A stretch of 64,000 bases of DNA from JAPOUP01 sp965221405 (GCA_965221405.1 CBDCSE010000001.1:372001-436000); one strand, 5' to 3'; counted from the first letter of the stretch, positions 18,379 through 27,433 are shown. Translations and numbers: made by a program. Notes: generated from the letters alone by a model not told the origin.

Positions 18379-19953
18379 TCACGTCATCACCGCGCGCTCC
18401 ACCCGTACCTCCAGCAGGTTGCGGGCCTCCCGCCCGCAGACCACTGCGATCAGATGGATAGGGCTCTCGCGGTCCCGATATCGGTTCGCATAACCCCGCT
18501 TGCGCATCTGGGTGAACGCCTCGGCCATCTTCGTCTCAATGTCCGCGTCCGCGTCCGCCATCTTGAACTCAAGGATGAACACCTGCCCGCCGGTGTACAC
18601 TACCATGTCCACCTGCCCATGGCTGGAGGCTTCTTCCGCGCGCACATCCACGCCGATGGCGCGGAAACACATCTGTAGCAGGCTGGCATACCAGGCCTCG
18701 TAGCGCACCAGATCGTTATTGTGCCACGCATAGGGAATACTGGCCAGATAAGCTCTGAGCGTCACGGCAAAGCCGGCGAAATCGTTGGCTTCAAGAAGCG
18801 CACAGAGATCGCGTCCCTGTCCCCGCGCTTCCGTGACCGTCTTGCCCAGATACTGCAGCAATCCCCGGTTCAGACTGACGCGCACCTCCTGGTTGGGATA
18901 GTCCAACCGGTAGAGCGTGTCGAACCCCTCACTCTGCTCATCTGTGATGGTCAGATAACCCGTCTGGAATAATAAAGCTTTCACGTCAATGTCATCGATC
19001 TCGAATGTTGACACCAGCGACTCGTCGTCGGTCAAACGCCCCTCCAGATCCCTCGGACTGACCGATTTGGCCTTGAGCATGTCGAACAGGAAACGCGGGG
19101 AGCCGGTCCGGAACCAGTAGGGTTCAAACTCCCGCTTGCGCAAGAGCAGCAGCACATCGAAGGGATTGTAGAGCCGTGCCTTCCCGCGCCAGCTGTAGCC
19201 GTTGTACCAGGTGCGGATCTCATCGCGGTTGAGACCCTCCAGTTCCGGGGCGAACACGGTATCGATATCCGCATCGGTATAGCCGCAGATCGTGGCAAAG
19301 TGCGGATCCAGACTGATATCCTCGAGATTATTCATGTCCGAGAACAGGCTGACCTTGGAGAACATACTCACACCGGTGACGAAGACGAAGCGGACATGCT
19401 CGGCACTGCCCTTGATGATGCCGTAGATCCCACGCAGATAATCCCGGTTGGCATGGGCCCGATCAAAGTCGGGCAACCCGTCCAGAATCGGCTTGTCATA
19501 TTCATCGACGAGGACCACCACCTGTTGCCCGGTTTTTTGGTGAAGACGATCCAGAAGGTTGCGCAGACGCCGGGGGCCGGTATCAGAGGATGAGGCCGCC
19601 GCGAGGCCGTATTTTCGTTCAACAGCCTCCAGTTGCTCAATGACATCCCCTTCGATCTCCGCGGGCGTGCTGTACGTCCCGTCAAAGCTGAGCCGCAGCA
19701 CGGGGTGGGTGACCGACCAGTCCCAGTGATCATGGATGTCCAACTCCCGGAACAGGTCCTCCTGCCCCATGAACAGCGCCTTGAGCGTGTCCACCAGCAG
19801 ACTCTTGCCGAACCGCCGCGGGCGGGAGAGGAAGTAATGGCGGCCCGCGGACACAAGCTGCCGGATGAGCGGCGTCTTGTCGACATAGTAGAAACCCTCA
19901 CTCCGGATTGTCGTGAAGTCCTGGATGCCGATGGGCAGAGACTGACGGGTCAT
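18379..19953 (-). CDS. AAA-ATPase-like protein with C-terminal PD-(D/E)XK nuclease domain
   Basis: The 524-aa protein starts at the ATG at 19953 (MTRQSLPIGIQDFTTIR), preceded by GGAGAGAG. Residues 1-230 are the AAA-ATPase-like domain (PF09820 type): YYVDKTPLIRQLV, the P-loop RPRRFGKSLLVDTLK, and VVVLVDEYDKPILD as Walker B, followed by RFVFVTGVSMFSKVSLFS. The C-terminal domain (PF08011 type) has the nuclease core GQVDMVVYTGGQVFILEFKM, with D and E-x-K of the PD-(D/E)XK motif. Such proteins are greatly expanded in some symbionts and gut bacteria; their role is unproven (defence or genome plasticity are proposed). The gene is intact amid pseudogenes. Confidence 0.88.
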   Translation of the reverse strand: MTRQSLPIGIQDFTTIRSEGFYYVDKTPLIRQLVSAGRHYFLSRPRRFGKSLLVDTLKALFMGQEDLFRELDIHDHWDWSVTHPVLRLSFDGTYSTPAEIEGDVIEQLEAVERKYGLAAASSSDTGPRRLRNLLDRLHQKTGQQVVVLVDEYDKPILDGLPDFDRAHANRDYLRGIYGIIKGSAEHVRFVFVTGVSMFSKVSLFSDMNNLEDISLDPHFATICGYTDADIDTVFAPELEGLNRDEIRTWYNGYSWRGKARLYNPFDVLLLLRKREFEPYWFRTGSPRFLFDMLKAKSVSPRDLEGRLTDDESLVSTFEIDDIDVKALLFQTGYLTITDEQSEGFDTLYRLDYPNQEVRVSLNRGLLQYLGKTVTEARGQGRDLCALLEANDFAGFAVTLRAYLASIPYAWHNNDLVRYEAWYASLLQMCFRAIGVDVRAEEASSHGQVDMVVYTGGQVFILEFKMADADADIETKMAEAFTQMRKRGYANRYRDRESPIHLIAVVCGREARNLLEVRVERAVMT

Positions 19954-20202
19954 GGACTCTCTCCCGGTGGGATGTTGCCATGGATTGATCCCTGCGGCGA
20001 ACGATCCGATCCGCATTCATTGAAGTCACGTTTCAGGGTTGAGCGGAACGAAAAACCGTCACAAGGATCGAGATTCCTTGATGCACTGATAGATCGTTGC
20101 GACCGGATCAAAAGCAAGAGGCGTGCCCTTTGCGGCACTCTCGACCTGCGATACTTTGTTGCTTTTCCACATCCTATATTAAGTTTGCGGATCATGCTGC
20201 AG

Positions 20203-20523
20203 TTAGTTCAAAACTGACTTAACGTCTTGATACAACGCCATCAATTCACCCATACCCATATCGAGAATTGGCTCATACATGAAGGCGTTGATATGTATAT
20301 TTGCTGGCGTGATTAGATTGACACGTCGGAGCAGGTCAATTTCCTCTGACTGATTGTTGAAAAGATCCTTGAATTTTTGAAACAATTCGCCGGTCTGCGC
20401 CTTGGTGGTGTCATGGTGCGGCTCGCTGCCGCGAATTTTTGTAATCATATAACGCTCCGCCCAAATCCTGATTGCAATTGAGAGTATAATTTTGTGCTCA
20501 AGATTAATGCCTTCATTTATATC
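20203..20523 (-). pseudogene. C-terminal fragment of an unknown protein, cut by an IS30 remnant
   Basis: The minus-strand frame from about 20523 (NEGINLEHKIILSIAIRIWA) to 20203 (YQDVKSVLN) has clearly lower GC than its surroundings and reads as normal protein: helical, rich in Ile/Glu/Lys. It has no start of its own; at its 5' side the sequence changes abruptly to GC-rich IS30-type DNA. It looks like the last hundred residues of a longer gene interrupted by an insertion. No family was recognised. Confidence 0.5.
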
Positions 20524-20690
20524 CCCCGGCGCCACTCCGCAGGAACGCCTCCGCCTGCGTCAGGCAGGCCAGCGCCTTCCCCGGACGGGCGTCCGTGCGG
20601 TCCTGCACGGCGCTCACCTCCGCGTCCGTCACCCTGCGCAGGTCCGTCCCCTTGGGCAGGTACCCCCGCACCAGCATCCATGTTTCGGTC
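20524..20690 (-). mobile_element. IS30-family transposase C-terminal remnant
   Basis: The minus strand reads TWMLVRGYLPKGTDLRRVTD, AEVSAVQDRTDARPGKALAC, LTQAEAFL. This is the end of the IS30 DDE domain (family: LLRxYxPKGTDLxxxxxxxLxxVxxxLNxRPRKxLxxxTPxExF). Only this last segment survives. Confidence 0.6.
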
Positions 20691-20830
20691 CAGGCCCGGA
20701 TCCGGGCTTTTCCTTCGGTCCGCGGGCCACCGGATCCGGGTTCCGCGCACCGCTTTCCACCGGCGGGCGCCGCGCGGGCAGGCGCGGGCAGGCGCGGGGC
20801 GCGGCCGGTCGGTCCGCCCGGCGCCGGGCG

Positions 20831-21420
20831 TCAGCCGGCGGCGGGCACCGACCTGTCCTCCCACATGCGCCGGTCGCGCAGGAGGACGTCCGCGGTCACG
20901 ACGGGCCCGCCCATGACCGCGGTCACGGCGGCCCCGGGTGCCTTGCCCTTTCCCGGAGCCGCCCGTACGGCGCCTTCATCTCCGGGCCGGACATGCAGGC
21001 GGCCATCGCCGCCATGCACGGCACGTCCCCCGGACGCCTGCGCCCGCCGCCGATATGGCGCCCGCCCTTCAGGGTGCCGCTGTCGCGGGCGAAGGGCGCA
21101 ACGCCGCCCGGCGCCGCGGCCTGGCGGCTGCCGATGGCGCCCGGCCCGCCCGTCCAGGCGACGGGGACGCCGCCGTGACCGGGCCGATACCCGGCACCGG
21201 GGCCAGGACCGGGTGGCCTGCGGCGGGATCCCCGGAGCCCCTGACAGGCGCCCCGGTCCGCCGGCCATACCCGCTGACGGCGGCGGCCGGTTCCTCCAGC
21301 ACCCCCGTGACCGGCCCTTCCGGATCCGGCTCTCCGACCCCGGCGGGAACCGCCTCGGCCCGGTGCGCCGGTCGACGGGCGCCTCGCGCAGGCCCGGCAT
21401 GTCGCGGAGCCTGCCGGCAT
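20831..21420 (-). mobile_element. IS110 (IS1111-like) transposase C-terminal remnant
   Basis: Two minus-strand frames together show the Transposase_20 domain: PVPGIGPVTAAS, then AWTGGPGAIGSRQAAAPGGV, APFARDSGTLKGGRHIGGGR, then MAAMAACMSGPEMKAPYGRL. The tail AVTAVMGGPVVTADVLLRDR, RMWEDR ends near 20840. Family members read GIGPVTAxxLLA...LVGVAPxxRDSGxxRGxRxIxGGR. Frameshifts and many changed residues make it inactive. The N-terminal RuvC-like domain is not recognisable upstream. Confidence 0.6.
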
Positions 21421-21440
21421 CGCACACGGGGGACCCGTGT

Positions 21441-21803
21441 CCGCCCAAGGATTGCGAGATCGCGCTCACCCGCGCCGCCCTGCACGGCCTCAGGACCAGC
21501 GGGCCCGGGGATGGACGCATTCGTTTTGCGCGCACCGGCGTGATTCTGCGCCAGCTGGTCCCGGCCACCGCATCCCCCGCCCCGCTGTCTCTCGGCACCC
21601 CGATCCCCGACACCGCGGCGCTGATGCTCACCCTCGATACGCTGCGGACCCGCTTCGGCCCCGACGCCATCCGCCTCGCCGCCACCGATGGTGATCACAC
21701 CTGGATCCCACGCTGCGCGCACCGCTCCCCCTGCTGGACCACGCGGATCCCGGCGTTCCCCCGCGCCGGCGCGGGGGTCTTTGTCGCACCCGCGCCGTCC
21801 TGA
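21441..21803 (+). pseudogene. umuC: UmuC-type Y-family polymerase, C-terminal remnant
   Basis: The frame gives ALTRAALHGLRTSGPGDGRI, RFARTGVILRQLVPATASPA, then DTAALMLTLDTLRTRFGPDA, IRLAA and a TGA at 21801. This matches the little-finger and DUF4113 end of UmuC (YAKAGVMLLDLxP... LMxALDxINxRFGRGTLRxAA). The catalytic palm and fingers are missing. It is a leftover of a polymerase V-like gene, often plasmid- or phage-borne. Confidence 0.5.
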
Positions 21804-21810
21804 CGCCGAC

Positions 21811-21966
21811 CGCCTGACACACAATCGCGGGATCCTGGCACCGCCCGCCGGTTGTCACAGCGGGCGGCTGTGGCCACGCGGGGCGGTGATGGGGGCGTCG
21901 GGTCCCGGCGGTCCCGTCCGCTCCCAAACCGTGTTCCGGACCGATGGCGGGGTCCAGCGTCAGGGG
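21811..21966 (+). repeat. Direct repeat, left copy (about 156 bp)
   Basis: It matches 23322-23478 with about seven substitutions and one indel. It begins at CCGCCTGACACACAATCG, so it includes a TGA that closes an upstream frame, and contains a hairpin CCGCCCGC...GCGGGCGG (8-bp arms, 11-nt loop). The two copies bracket the ATPase gene at 22040. Confidence 0.9.
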
Positions 21967-22039
21967 CTGTCATCCTTGAATCACTGATGCGCCTTTCTTA
22001 TGCTGCCCATATCCCCGGCGCGGGTGAAGAGGTGACCGG

Positions 22040-23329
22040 ATGACCGCGTTTCAACGTGACGCGCTGCAGGATTTTGTCGATGACGGGGCCAAGGATCATC
22101 CCCCGGTCTTTGTGGGGCGGGAGGATCTACTGGGAGAGATTCTCACCAAGGCGCGCCGCAGCCTGGAACGGGTCCGGTCCGGACAACCACCACCGCCCGG
22201 GAACGCCATCATCATCCAGGGCGCACCCGGTGCGGGCAAGAGTTCGGTCCTGCGGGAGCTGAAATCCCGGTCCGACGCAAAGGACACATCGCGCACCGTC
22301 GTGATCTCGAATATTGAATTACAACAGGCGTTGCCGGATGTCGTGCAGGCCCTGGCGTTTGCCGGGGCCGCAACCCCGGAGACCTGGCACCGCACCCTGT
22401 CCCGATACGGCGACAGTTGGGTCCAACGCATTGACCAGATCAACGCCTTCGGGCTGGGGATCAGTCTGACAGACACACCACCCCCGGCGGCGGCCCAGGA
22501 CCTGATGTCCCTGAAGACACAGGTGCCGGCGGAGACGTGGCAGAGACCGGTGATCGTGGCGGTGGATGAAGCCCAGAGATTGCCAACCGGGACCGACACG
22601 CCACAAGCCCTGTTTCTGCAGGCGGTGCATGATGCGGCCACGTCGCTCCCCCTCACGCTGGTCTGCGCGGGCCTGGGCGATACCCAGTCGCGTCTGCGCG
22701 ATCTGGGATTAACCCATGGGATCCGCGCCCATGCCCTCGGGTGCCTGACCCGGGCGGAATCGACCACACTCCTGGAGCGGTTTTGCGCCCATTTCGGGAT
22801 GCCGATGGAGAGATGCCGCGGGCGGGCGCTGGCGGTGGTGCACACCACCGATGGCTGGCCCCGGCATGTGCACTGGGCGCAGCAGGCCCTCGCCGAGGCG
22901 GCGCTGGAACCGGACGTGAACGGGGATCTCGACAGGATCACCGACTGGGACCGGGTGCAGGCACGCAGCGATGAACTGCGGCACGGCTATTATGCCACCC
23001 AGTTCAGCCAGGACATGGCCGTCTCGCGAAAGCTGGTGGGACGCGTGATGTTCGCGGTGGGAAAAGCCCAGCGGTTAGGCCAGTCTCTTCCGCGTGATCA
23101 CGTTGTCACGCTTGTTGAAACACATGCCGAATCCGAAGACGGGGCGGGCTGGCGCCTGCCCCAAGGTCATGATTCCGAGTCGTATGTCACGCATCTCATC
23201 CATTGCGGCGCGTTGCAGGACGATCCCGACACGGGCCTCCTGACCTGTCCGATCCCCAGTTTTCAGCGTTATATCATCACCCGGGGCGGCCTGGATCCGG
23301 ACCAGCTGCCCGCACCCCCGGCCGCCTGA
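22040..23329 (+). CDS. AAA+ ATPase, ORC/Cdc6-STAND-like, unknown function
   Basis: The 429-aa protein starts at the ATG at 22040, 7 nt after GAGGTGA. The N-terminus PPVFVGREDLLGEILTKARR is the usual lead into an NTPase domain. Walker A is IIIQGAPGAGKSSVLREL (residues about 57-75), Walker B is PVIVAVDEAQRLPTG (about 170-185), and LVCAGLGDTQSRLRDLG is a sensor-1-type strand. The C-terminal third (VSRKLVGRVMFAVGKAQRLG and following) resembles a winged-helix segment. There are no transmembrane parts. It lies alone between two direct repeats, in a region full of IS debris; related lone ATPases are often phage-defence or plasmid genes. Function is not established. Confidence 0.72.
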   Translation: MTAFQRDALQDFVDDGAKDHPPVFVGREDLLGEILTKARRSLERVRSGQPPPPGNAIIIQGAPGAGKSSVLRELKSRSDAKDTSRTVVISNIELQQALPDVVQALAFAGAATPETWHRTLSRYGDSWVQRIDQINAFGLGISLTDTPPPAAAQDLMSLKTQVPAETWQRPVIVAVDEAQRLPTGTDTPQALFLQAVHDAATSLPLTLVCAGLGDTQSRLRDLGLTHGIRAHALGCLTRAESTTLLERFCAHFGMPMERCRGRALAVVHTTDGWPRHVHWAQQALAEAALEPDVNGDLDRITDWDRVQARSDELRHGYYATQFSQDMAVSRKLVGRVMFAVGKAQRLGQSLPRDHVVTLVETHAESEDGAGWRLPQGHDSESYVTHLIHCGALQDDPDTGLLTCPIPSFQRYIITRGGLDPDQLPAPPAA

Positions 23330-23478
23330 CACACAATCGCGGGATCCTGGCGCCGCCCGCCGGTTGTCACAGCGGGCGGCGGTGGCCACGCGGGGCGGTG
23401 ATGGGGACGTCGGGTCCTGGCGGTCCCGTCCGCTCCCGAACCGTGTTCCGGACCGATAGCGGGGTCCAACGTCAGGGG
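23322..23478 (+). repeat. Direct repeat, right copy (about 157 bp)
   Basis: It overlaps the last codons and TGA of the ATPase gene and continues through the same 8-bp-arm hairpin, which here sits just after the stop and would serve as its terminator. It is about 95% identical to 21811-21966. Confidence 0.9.
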
Positions 23479-23649
23479 ATCGCCCGTCCCTTCTGGCGAA
23501 GGCACCGGTCCATGAGGCCAGTGACAAAGACAAACGGTCCAACCCCCACCAAACCCACAGTTTCCACCCGCACCCCGCAAAACCACCACTGTCCCCGCTG
23601 ACACGATGGGGGCAGGCGCGATTCTGGACGGCGGGCGGGCGTGACCGTT

Positions 23650-23780
23650 ATTTGGGGTTTACCCCAAATGACAAATCCCCTGAACATCCCGATCGCCCCG
23701 ATCACCGGCCCTGAGTGTTCATTGGGGGTGGTTTCCGGTATCCTGAAAAGATTACCCCGGAGGCACACCCCAAATGAACA
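23650..23780 (+). promoter_or_regulatory. Repeated TTTGGGGT-type inverted repeats before a resolvase
   Basis: A perfect palindrome ATTTGGGG-TTTA-CCCCAAAT lies at 23650-23669. A second, imperfect inverted repeat has TGTTCATTGGGGGTG at 23716-23730 and CACACCCCAAATGAACA at 23764-23780. The right arm overlaps the ATG of the recombinase at 23774. Repeated half-sites around the start of a serine recombinase fit a res/operator site bound by the enzyme itself (inference). Confidence 0.55.
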
Positions 23781-24282
23781 GTTCCCGCGCCAGGATCGGC
23801 ACTGCTCGGATCTCCACCGCCGATTGCCGCTTGATCCGCACCGAAACCGGTAGCGGCTCCAGTCTCAAGGAGCGTCCGGAACTCATCACCATCCTCGACT
23901 TCATCCATCCGGCGAGACCCTCGTGGTCACCCGCATCGACCGCCTGGCCCGCTCGCTGCGCGATCTCCAGATCATTGTCGGGAAACTCCAGGACAGCCGG
24001 GCCCATCTCGTCGCTACCGAACAACCCGTGGATACGTCCAGCGCCACCGGCAAGGCGTTATTTGACATGCTGGGGGTCTTTGCCGAATTCGAGACCAACC
24101 TGCGCCGCGAACGCCAGGCCGAGGGAATCGCCGCCGCCAAACAGCGCGGGGTCTATCGCGGCCGCACCCCGACCCATCGATCAGGACGCCATCCGGCAAC
24201 GCCTGGCGACCGGACAGTCCCCCACCCGCATCGCCCGCGAGCTGTTTGCAGTGCCTTTTCTGAGTACGCCACAAACAACCAC
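23774..24282 (+). pseudogene. Serine recombinase (Pin/resolvase type), frameshifted and truncated
   Basis: The ATG at 23774 follows GGAGG at 23759-23763. The first frame gives MNSSRARIGTARISTAD, with the catalytic Ser in ARIS. After a shift near 23830-23910 another frame gives VVTRIDRLARSLRDLQIIVG, then LVATEQPVDTSSATGKALFD, MLGVFAEFETNLRRERQAEG, IAAAKQRGVYRGR, with the R-x-D-R-L-x-R-S active-site motif. A last shift leads to IDQDAIRQRLATGQSPTRIA, the start of the C-terminal helix-turn-helix. The end is cut by the IS630 terminus at 24283. It is not functional as read. Confidence 0.75.
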
Positions 24283-24800
24283 TTATACTCGCTGAACTGA
24301 ACTGGACCGTACTTCCCGGCCCGATTCGCCCCGCCGCATGGCCGGATCCGCTATCCGGCCATGCGGTATCCGTCATGGGTGACCACCCGGAAACTGTCCG
24401 TGACGGATTCCGCGATGGCCTCCCGTTCACGGGGAAGCGTGTCGTTGAGGAACCTGAGGATCGCCCCGGTGAACCGGCGCGGGTCCGCGTGGAACCGGTC
24501 ACGCGTCACGTGGCGGTGCATGACCCCCCACAGGCGCCCGGTGGGGTCGGGTGCGGGGCGTGGGGCGGCGGGAAGCGCGGCCGGACGTGGCATCCCGGCC
24601 GCTCCAGGAAGGGTCCGGCGCCCTCGCGTGACGGTGGCGGGCGTTGCCCGGCAGGACGTGGACCGCCGCGCCGCCGGGACGGGCGCGCTCCGGTTCCCGG
24701 GCAGCCGCAGGGCCGTGGTGGCGCCGGTCCGCCCGCCCCCGCCCGTCGCCAGTCCCATCGTCCCCGGATCCAGATGCCATGGGACGCGCCGGGGTTTGCC
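24283..24800 (-). mobile_element. Decayed IS630-family element, copy C
   Basis: The right terminus is at 24283 (TATACTCGCTGAACTGAAC on the plus strand). Reading on the minus strand, the transposase end is clear: TGRLWGVMHRHVTRDRFHAD, PRRFTGAILRFLNDTLPRER, EAIAESVTDSFRVVTHDGYR, then a stop near 24349. Further upstream VHVLPGNARHRHARA corresponds to the N-A-x-x-H-x-A motif of the DDE domain, in another frame. The stop codon lies inside a perfect hairpin (arms 24336-24347 and 24353-24364). The 5' half is replaced by IS110-type sequence. This is the best-preserved 3' end of the four copies (LNDTLP, SVTDSFRV). Confidence 0.72.
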
Positions 24801-24898
24801 TCTGGGGGCGATTCGGTGCAGGGGAATGCGATGGTTCCAGCATATGGTGGCAAGGGGGCCGAAAGGCGGCACCCCTTGCCGAATGAGAGGAGAACGGG

Positions 24899-25606
24899 AT
24901 GATCTGTTCGACCACACCCTCCGGGGGTAACGTCAGCACGGTGCACGCGGCGCTGCAGGTGAGCGGCACGGGCTGGATCCTCGCGGTCGGCGATCCGGCG
25001 GACGGCTCGAGGACCGGCCTGTACGGGCTGGAGCCGCTACGGAGGTGGACGGGCCGCCTGCGAAGCCGGTGCGGGCGCGGGCCGCCGCCGCCTCCGGCGG
25101 GGATGTCCGGGTGATGCCGGTCCACGGGGCGGGGTACGGGGGCTTCCGGGTGGCGCGCCGGCCCGGGGGCGAGGACCTGGAGGTCGTTGTCCGCCACCCG
25201 GCGGGCCCCGGGGTGGTCCGGCGCGGCAGGAAGGGGAGGACCGACCGGACCGGCGCGCGCGGGATGGTGCGGGCGCCGCCGGCCTGGGACGGGGGCGACC
25301 GGGACGCGATGTCGCCGGTGCGGATGCCGACGGTCGCGGAGGAGGAGGGGAGACGCCTGCCGCCCGGGCGCGGGCGGCCCGTGCGTGAGCGGCTGCGGCT
25401 GGCGGGCGCGGTCGCGGGGCTCCTGCGGCCGCGCGGGATACCGCCCGGGGATCCGGCGCGCAGGGGATACCGGGCGCGGCCCGGGGGCATGCGGACCGCC
25501 TGCGGGACGGGGCTGCCGCCGGGGCTCCTGGCGGAGATCGGGGGCATCCCCGGCCGGCTGGAACCGGGCGCCGCGGAACTGCGGACGGTGGAGGGGGGCC
25601 GGGTCA
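24899..25606 (+). mobile_element. IS110-family transposase, N-terminal two thirds, decayed
   Basis: The ATG at 24899 follows GAGAGGAGAACGGG. The first frame gives STVHAALQVSGTGWILAVGD, PADGSRTGLYGLEPL. After shifts a second frame gives RARAAAASGGDVRVMPVHGA, GYGGFRVARR and PTVAEEEGRRLPPGRGRPVR. This order (VALELSxxxWxLxxxD, YEAGxxGFWLxRxL, VPTxxEEDxRRLHRERxRLxxER) is that of an IS110 subgroup with an N-terminal RuvC-like domain. The C-terminal Transposase_20 part is missing; at 25607 the sequence changes to IS5-family DNA. The 100 bp before the ATG contain a hairpin (CAAGGGG...CCCCTTG) where IS110 elements carry the bridge-RNA-type leader. Confidence 0.6.
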
Positions 25607-26035
25607 GGGCATCGGGCGTTCCAGAGGCGGCCTGACGATCAGGACCGTCGCCGTCGTGGACGCCCTGGGATATCTCGTGAGGTTCACGGTCCTTCCCGCC
25701 CAGGCGCACGACCTTCAGGGGGTGCCGGGGCTTCCGGGCGGGCTGGAGTTCGGGGCCCTGGTCGGCGACAGGGCGTCCGGCGCCGACTGGCTGCTGGACG
25801 ATCTGGACGGGCGCGGCGCGGAGGTGGCGGTCCCGCCGGAACGGAACCGGACGGCACCCCGGGCGCGTGACCGGGCGATGTACGGGTGGCGGCACATGGT
25901 GGACAGTTTCCTCCCGAAGACCGGGGAGTTCCGGGCGGTCGCGACGCGGTACGACAGGACCGCCGCGAGCTTCGCGGCGGGGATTCACCCCGTCGCCGAC
26001 GTGGTCGCCGCGTCATGAGTGTCAACAGGCCCTAG
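25607..26035 (+). mobile_element. IS5-family (IS427-like) 3' half
   Basis: The frame ending at 26018 reads RTVAVVDALGYLVRFTVLPA, QAHDLQGVPGLPGGLEFGAL, VGDRASGADWLLDDLDGRGA, then PPERNRTAPRARDRAMYGWR, HMVDSFLPKTGEFRAVATRY. It is collinear with the second half of the IS5-family element at 52257-53140 at about 90% identity. The right terminus GAGTGTCAACAGGCCC with CTAG is at 26018-26035. The left half is absent, joined at 25607 to IS110 DNA, so it cannot move by itself. Confidence 0.75.
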
Positions 26036-26240
26036 CCAAAATGTAAGGGAGTCCGCGAGCAGGATTTGTGAGCTCGTGAAAGATGATCTTTCGGAAAATT
26101 CGCTGGATGCAATTTCTGGGGAAAGAAACGAGCTCAATGAGGCACTTCATGCGGCGGGTGACGACTGGAAAAAAGTATTTCGGCGGCGCGACATTCTGAA
26201 GAAATTCGCCAACTCTTATGCGCAGAAACCAGCGATATGA
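26036..26240 (+). pseudogene. C-terminal fragment of an unknown protein, cut by an IS5 end
   Basis: Immediately after the IS5 right end a lower-GC frame reads QNVRESASRICELVKDDLSE, NSLDAISGERNELNEALHAA, GDDWKKVFRRRDILKKFANS and stops at 26238. Composition and codon use are ordinary, with no start of its own, so it is the end of a host or cargo gene separated from its 5' part by the insertion. No family was recognised. Confidence 0.45.
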
Positions 26241-26439
26241 GACAGTTCGCGACATGATCGTAATCGAATCGAAAATAACGCGAGACCGCCGGGAATGCTC
26301 AGAGTTCTGAGTGCAATCGACAATGCATGAAATGAATGATGGTCAGATTGCATATCCGGCAATTCCGCCAGTTAATTTTAGAATCGATCATTCGCCGGAA
26401 ACGGCGCGGCGTTATTCCAGTCCTGCCTGCCCGTTGGCC
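26241..26439. other. Low-GC stretch without recognised gene
   Basis: This lower-GC DNA lies between an IS5 right end and an IS630 remnant. Nothing was recognised. Confidence 0.4.
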
Positions 26440-26563
26440 CTGTCAGTTTCCGGGTGATCACCCATGACAGATACCGCATGGTCGGATAGCTGGCGTCACG
26501 GCGGATCCGGCCCTGCGGCGGGGCGAATCGGGCCAGAAAGTACGGTACAGTTCAGAGAGTATA
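26440..26563 (+). mobile_element. IS630-family 3' end remnant, copy D
   Basis: The frame reads SFRVITHDRYRMVG and a stop (family end: FRVVTHDGHRMAG), followed by GGCGAATCGGGCC and a terminus GTACAGTTCAGAGAGTATA ending at 26563. The hairpin over the stop seen in the other copies is disrupted here. Only the last 120 bp of the element are present. Confidence 0.65.
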
Positions 26564-26723
26564 GCTTCGCGGCATAACCACAACGAGAGAAAATCTACAG
26601 GAAATCGCTGGTAGGTCCAAAATAGGTGGTGACAATGCCATAGGCATTCATTAGGGTAAGCGATCAAGCGCCTGACCATAAGGGTGCGTTGCAGGTGAAT
26701 TGTCGATACAGGAGAACGGTATC

Positions 26724-27284
26724 ATGAGCAGTCTGAATCGTCGTACCTTCATCGGCGCTCTCGGAAGCGTGACGCTTCTTTCTGCATGTGGCAATAGAGC
26801 CGGAAACAGCGCCGCCGCACAGATCGACGCACGCGTCGATGCGGTTCTGGAGTTTCTTTATGCCAACCACCCGGAAACGAGCGAACTGCGTGACAAGGCC
26901 CAGGGAATCCTGATCATACCGGTCGTCACCAAACTCGGGTTGCTCGGGGCTGGCGGCGCGTACGGTAGAGGGGCGCTACGCGTAGGCGACGCGACCGTCG
27001 ATTATTACTCGGCGGTTTCGGCAACTCTTGGGCCACAGTTCGGTGCGCAGCAGTATTCGCATGCCCTGTTCTTCATGACCGAAGATGCGCTTCATAAGTT
27101 CCGCGCCTCACCCGGACTGGCCGCGGGTTCGGATGTCGAATTCGTGCTGAGCAGGGAGGCCGAGAACCTCTCGACTGAGACCACCACGTCATTAAGCCCG
27201 GTCATCGCCGTGATTTTCGGAAAGGCTGGCCTTTCCGCTGGAGCGACCGTAAAGGGCGTCAAATATACACGGATCAGTCCTTGA
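26724..27284 (+). CDS. YSC84/SYLF-domain lipoprotein
   Basis: The ATG at 26724 follows AGGAG with 9 nt spacing; the TTG at 26700 is not preferred. The 186-aa product starts MSSLNRRTFIGALGSVTLLS followed by the lipobox LSAC|G. The mature part is the SYLF (YSC84) domain: AQGILIIPVVTKLGLLGAGG, AYGRGALRV, VSATLGPQFGAQQYSHALFF, and a Lys/Gly-rich end. SYLF domains bind lipids; bacterial lipoprotein members are probably periplasmic-facing and are of unknown role, often stress-related. It is monocistronic, and an IS630 remnant lies 160 bp upstream. The gene appears intact. Confidence 0.87.
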   Translation: MSSLNRRTFIGALGSVTLLSACGNRAGNSAAAQIDARVDAVLEFLYANHPETSELRDKAQGILIIPVVTKLGLLGAGGAYGRGALRVGDATVDYYSAVSATLGPQFGAQQYSHALFFMTEDALHKFRASPGLAAGSDVEFVLSREAENLSTETTTSLSPVIAVIFGKAGLSAGATVKGVKYTRISP

Positions 27285-27433
27285 CTTGTCTGGAAACAGC
27301 CCACTGCCCCCGGATTTCCAAGGGAGCGGAAATCCGTGATACCCGGCCTTTTCCGGCAACCGCTTACCGGCCATGGACATGGCTGTTCGAACCGTGCACT
27401 CCCGGGCTAAATCGGCCGCACAAAGTTCACGCG

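Noticed and set aside
20595..21803. A 402-aa open frame on the plus strand
   Set aside because: It spans IS110 and IS30 remnants that read on the minus strand. Only its last third (UmuC-like end) has recognisable homology.
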